The position numbers and the translations under genes were made by a program. The notes beneath the pieces were generated by a model. The model saw only the letters and a list, made by a program, of their open reading frames with translations. It ran no database searches and was not told where the DNA came from. A stretch of DNA of 64,000 bases from Actinomycetota bacterium (GTDB taxonomy: Bacteria > Actinomycetota > Acidimicrobiia > IMCC26256 > JAENVU01): contig VGBT01000010.1 of assembly GCA_016870395.1 (NCBI GenBank), positions 20,347-84,346 on the forward strand, given 5' to 3'. Numbering within the stretch: the stretch's first letter is position 1; each line of letters opens with the position of its first letter. Positions 62,041-64,000 of the stretch are shown here, in pieces.

Positions 62041-62613
62041 GTGGAGGTCCGGCCAGCCTGCGGGCATGACCTCGACGCGATGGTCGAGGTCATGTTCGCC
62101 GAACCAAGCGTCGAACAACGTGTCTTCATGCCATCGATCGCAGGAGCACGGCGCTTCAGTCGGGTCCTCTGGCAGCGTGCCGACCTGGATGACTTCGTCG
62201 TCGCGGACGATGGTGGGGATGTCGTCGGTTTCGCGTGGTTCAGCGAGCGAGGGGTGTCGATGTGGGCTGGCTTTCGCGCTGCCGTCACCGGATTGGGTTG
62301 GATGGGTCCGATCAGGCTCGCTGCGCGCGGCTGGCCCCGGCAGCTGGTCGAGATCTCCATGCCGGACGGCATCAAGCTGATCGAGCTACAAGTCCATCCG
62401 TCGCGCCGTGGGAACGGAATCGGCTCCGCGCTGCTTGCCTACGTGATCGCCGAGGCCGGGCACCGGCCGATCTCGCTGACGACCCGGAGCGACAACCCAG
62501 CGCGACGTCTCTACGAACGCCACGGCTTCGCCGTGACGGCTGAGAGGGCACACCCGACCTTCGAACGTCGCACGGGCACGCCCGGCCGCGTGCTGATGGT
62601 GAGAGCCGCGTAG
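62041..62613 (+). CDS. GNAT-family N-acetyltransferase
   Basis: A protein of about 190 residues. VEVRPACGHDLDAMVEVMF is the first strand and helix, IELQVHPSRRGNGIGSALLAYVI contains the acetyl-CoA motif A (R-x-x-G-x-G), and SDNPARRLYERHGF is motif B. The GTG at 62041 (or the one at 62038) fits the fold; in-frame sequence further upstream is unlike protein. Substrate unknown. It is cargo-like between the tRNA and the transfer genes. Confidence 0.82.
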   Translation: MEVRPACGHDLDAMVEVMFAEPSVEQRVFMPSIAGARRFSRVLWQRADLDDFVVADDGGDVVGFAWFSERGVSMWAGFRAAVTGLGWMGPIRLAARGWPRQLVEISMPDGIKLIELQVHPSRRGNGIGSALLAYVIAEAGHRPISLTTRSDNPARRLYERHGFAVTAERAHPTFERRTGTPGRVLMVRAA

Positions 62614-62744
62614 CTGTCGCCTGCCTCGAGCGCAACCAGATCGGCGGTTCGGGTCGCGTCAACGTGGATGCGAAGCGTCACCGAGCGCGCGGCCATAACC
62701 CCGTGGGGCACCGTCCCCGAAGTGCCTGCTGCCGGAGACACCCC

Positions 62745-62879
62745 CGGGACATCGAACGAGAGGCCCAGCGGGAGGTCCGACGGGAGGTCGCGGTGGCGGC
62801 GGGAGGTCGAACGGGATGCCTGGCGGGATGTCGTCTCGCCCCTCGGGAGGTCGAACGGGAGGTCGAACGGGAGGTCTCC
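62745..62879. repeat. Array of ten 12-bp tandem repeats
   Basis: Units of consensus CGGGAGGTCGAA begin at 62745, 62757, 62769, 62781, then after a 7-base spacer at 62800, 62812, 62824, and after 8 bases at 62844, 62856, 62868. Three units (62800, 62844, 62856) match exactly. The gap from 62614 to 63012 contains nothing else I can support. The period of 12 could encode a four-residue repeat, but no ORF here looks real. Upstream of the HTH and relaxase genes it could be an iteron-type or oriT-linked binding array. Confidence 0.8.
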
Positions 62880-63012
62880 CCTGAGGTTCCGAACCGTCCG
62901 TGGGGGCCGGGAGTAGCAGGGTCGCAGCGCGGCCGCTGTGACCCGAAGCGGTGACCGCCAGCGATCTCGAATCGCGTGGCGACTTCTCGGGCGCTGAACG
63001 GCCTACGGGGGC

Positions 63013-63357
63013 ATGGAACGTCATGCTGTCTCGTCCAACTTGTCGAATCCCGCTGATGGTCTGCCGACCTTCCTGACCGTCGAGGAGGCCGCGGCGGTCC
63101 TACGAATCGGACGTACGGCCGCCTACCTCCTCGCCCGCCAATGGGAAGACAGCGGGGGCGAGGAGGGCCTGCCGGTCGTCCGCTTCGGGCGAACCCTCCG
63201 GGTGCCGGTCCAACAGCTCGAGCGAATCGCCGCCGGCGAAGTCCGAGCGAAGCGCACGCGAACGCGAGAAGCCACGCGGAGCTCGCGCCCAGCCGAGACT
63301 GCCTCCAACCACGATCCCCGCCAGGCGACGACGAGCGCCGTTCCCGAGGCGTCATGA
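63013..63357 (+). CDS. Excisionase-like helix-turn-helix protein
   Basis: A 114-residue protein. FLTVEEAAAVLRIGRTAAYLLARQWE is the MerR-like HTH of the excisionase/DNA-binding family, followed by the wing LPVVRFGRTLRVPVQQLERIAAGE. The last 45 residues are basic and disordered. Such proteins control excision or transfer genes in actinobacterial integrative elements. It lies between the repeat array and the relaxase gene. Confidence 0.82.
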   Translation: MERHAVSSNLSNPADGLPTFLTVEEAAAVLRIGRTAAYLLARQWEDSGGEEGLPVVRFGRTLRVPVQQLERIAAGEVRAKRTRTREATRSSRPAETASNHDPRQATTSAVPEAS

Positions 63358-63463
63358 CGTCTTCGAGCGACCTCCCGTTCGGCACCCCTCTTCGCGCCGA
63401 CGCACTTGCACCATCGGTGCCCTCGCCCGACCGAGCCGTCCGGTCCGCTGGGGGAGCGGCGTC

Positions 63464-64000
63464 GTGTTGAGCATCGGCAAGCTCAGCCCGGGCCGGGCCG
63501 ACTACTACCTCGACACGGTCGCTCGGGGCGCCGAGGAGTACTACCTCGGCTCCGGAGAGGCACCGGGCCATTGGCGCGGCCGCGGTGCGGAGAGCCTCGG
63601 CTTGTCGGGTGAGGTCGCCGGTCGCGATCTCCGCAGCGTGCTCGCCGGACACGACGACACCGGCGAGTCGTTGCTCGCCCGTCAGGGTCCCGAGCGGATG
63701 CCGGGGTTCGATTGCACCTTCAACGCGCCGAAGTCGGTCACCCTTCTCTTCGCGCTCGGCTCCGACGAGGTCCGTCGTCACGTCGGCGCAGCGCACGATG
63801 CCGCGGTCGACGCGGCGCTCGGCGTCCTGGAGGCGGAGGCGTGCCGGGTGCGCCGGGGTCGGGGTGGTGCCCACGTGCTTCCCGGCGAGGGGTTCGTCGC
63901 CGCGGCGTTTCGGCATCGCACGTCCCGGTCAGCCGACCCGCACCTGCACACCCACGTCGTGATCGCCAACCTCGCGCGGTCCGTCGACGACGGCCGCTGG
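63464..64000 (+). CDS. MobF/TrwC-family conjugative relaxase, N-terminal part (cut by window edge)
   Basis: 179 residues are visible; the frame stays open to the last base. LSIGKLSPGRADYYLDTV with tyrosines Y14/Y15 and Y26/Y27 provides candidate nicking residues. GFDCTFNAPKSVTLLFAL and RHRTSRSADPHLHTHVVIAN with H160, H162 and H164 form the metal-binding triad, all hallmarks of MobF relaxases. It nicks oriT and leads the strand into the recipient. The GTG at 63464 was chosen because it directly precedes the conserved LSIGKL start. Confidence 0.88.
   Translation, partial: MLSIGKLSPGRADYYLDTVARGAEEYYLGSGEAPGHWRGRGAESLGLSGEVAGRDLRSVLAGHDDTGESLLARQGPERMPGFDCTFNAPKSVTLLFALGSDEVRRHVGAAHDAAVDAALGVLEAEACRVRRGRGGAHVLPGEGFVAAAFRHRTSRSADPHLHTHVVIANLARSVDDGRW

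Noticed and set aside
62745..62879. CRISPR array
   Set aside because: Repeat units are 12 bp with no unique spacers of 30 bp or so, and no cas gene is present.
62664..62954. 96-residue plus-strand ORF across the 12-bp repeats
   Set aside because: Outside the REVE-type repeat the composition is not protein-like, there is no ribosome site, and the opposite strand is equally open. Kept only as a repeat.

Overview
The window is GC-rich DNA packed with genes that overlap by 1-4 bases. GTG starts are frequent and several starts look leaderless. It carries F420-type luciferase-like oxidoreductases, a very large AftD-like arabinofuranosyltransferase homologue, polyprenyl-phosphate-mannose synthase, Rrf2 and VapBC genes and a MobF relaxase. 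Together these point to the chromosome of a high-GC actinobacterium. Affinity to Acidimicrobiia is my best guess, by inference only; no rRNA is present.

Layout. 1-4.5 kb: end of an amidohydrolase, two broken genes (a small membrane protein with an in-frame amber codon and a badly decayed solute-binding protein), then an overlapping zinc dehydrogenase / VOC / LLM-oxidoreductase operon. 4.6-37.5 kb: a large envelope-glycan island. It holds GT39 and PIG-V-like mannosyltransferases with the polyprenol-phosphate-mannose synthase that would feed them, a UGM-like flavoprotein, several multi-membrane-span GT-C-like proteins (two are tandem 617-residue paralogues), a glycosyltransferase-methyltransferase fusion, two acyltransferases, three extended SDR epimerase/dehydrogenases, a GMC oxidoreductase with a small partner, a GT4 enzyme and a 1496-residue AftD-like protein. 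An aldolase/2-hydroxyacid dehydrogenase pair lies near its right edge.

37.5-43.6 kb: a vapBC pair behind a perfect 15-bp inverted repeat, then sulfate assimilation (cysC, cysN, cysD, cysQ) with an Rrf2-type regulator, and a divergent TauE/SafE-family permease whose promoter overlaps a candidate operator. 43.8-55 kb: a CoA-thioester catabolic region. Crotonase, thiolase-like protein and P450 run on the plus strand. TetR, a four-part 2-oxoacid:ferredoxin oxidoreductase and an acyl-CoA dehydrogenase run on the minus strand, with an acyl-CoA ligase divergent from the TetR gene. A decayed FMN-glutamate-synthase-like gene lies between the two arms. 55-58.4 kb: PerR-like regulator, rubrerythrin, Fe-S oxidoreductase and DUF3501 (peroxide defence), then dUTPase.

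58.4-61.5 kb: three LLM oxidoreductase genes (one a truncated, frameshifted copy) and a hydrolase. From 61.6 kb a tRNA-Gly(GCC) is followed by a GNAT gene, a 12-bp tandem-repeat array, an excisionase-like HTH gene and the start of a MobF relaxase. I read this as the left end of an integrative conjugative element inserted at the tRNA gene. A 49-bp palindromic element occurs twice (24.1 and 55.0 kb), each time just after a stop codon. Four pseudogenes, each with a different lesion type, show ongoing gene decay.
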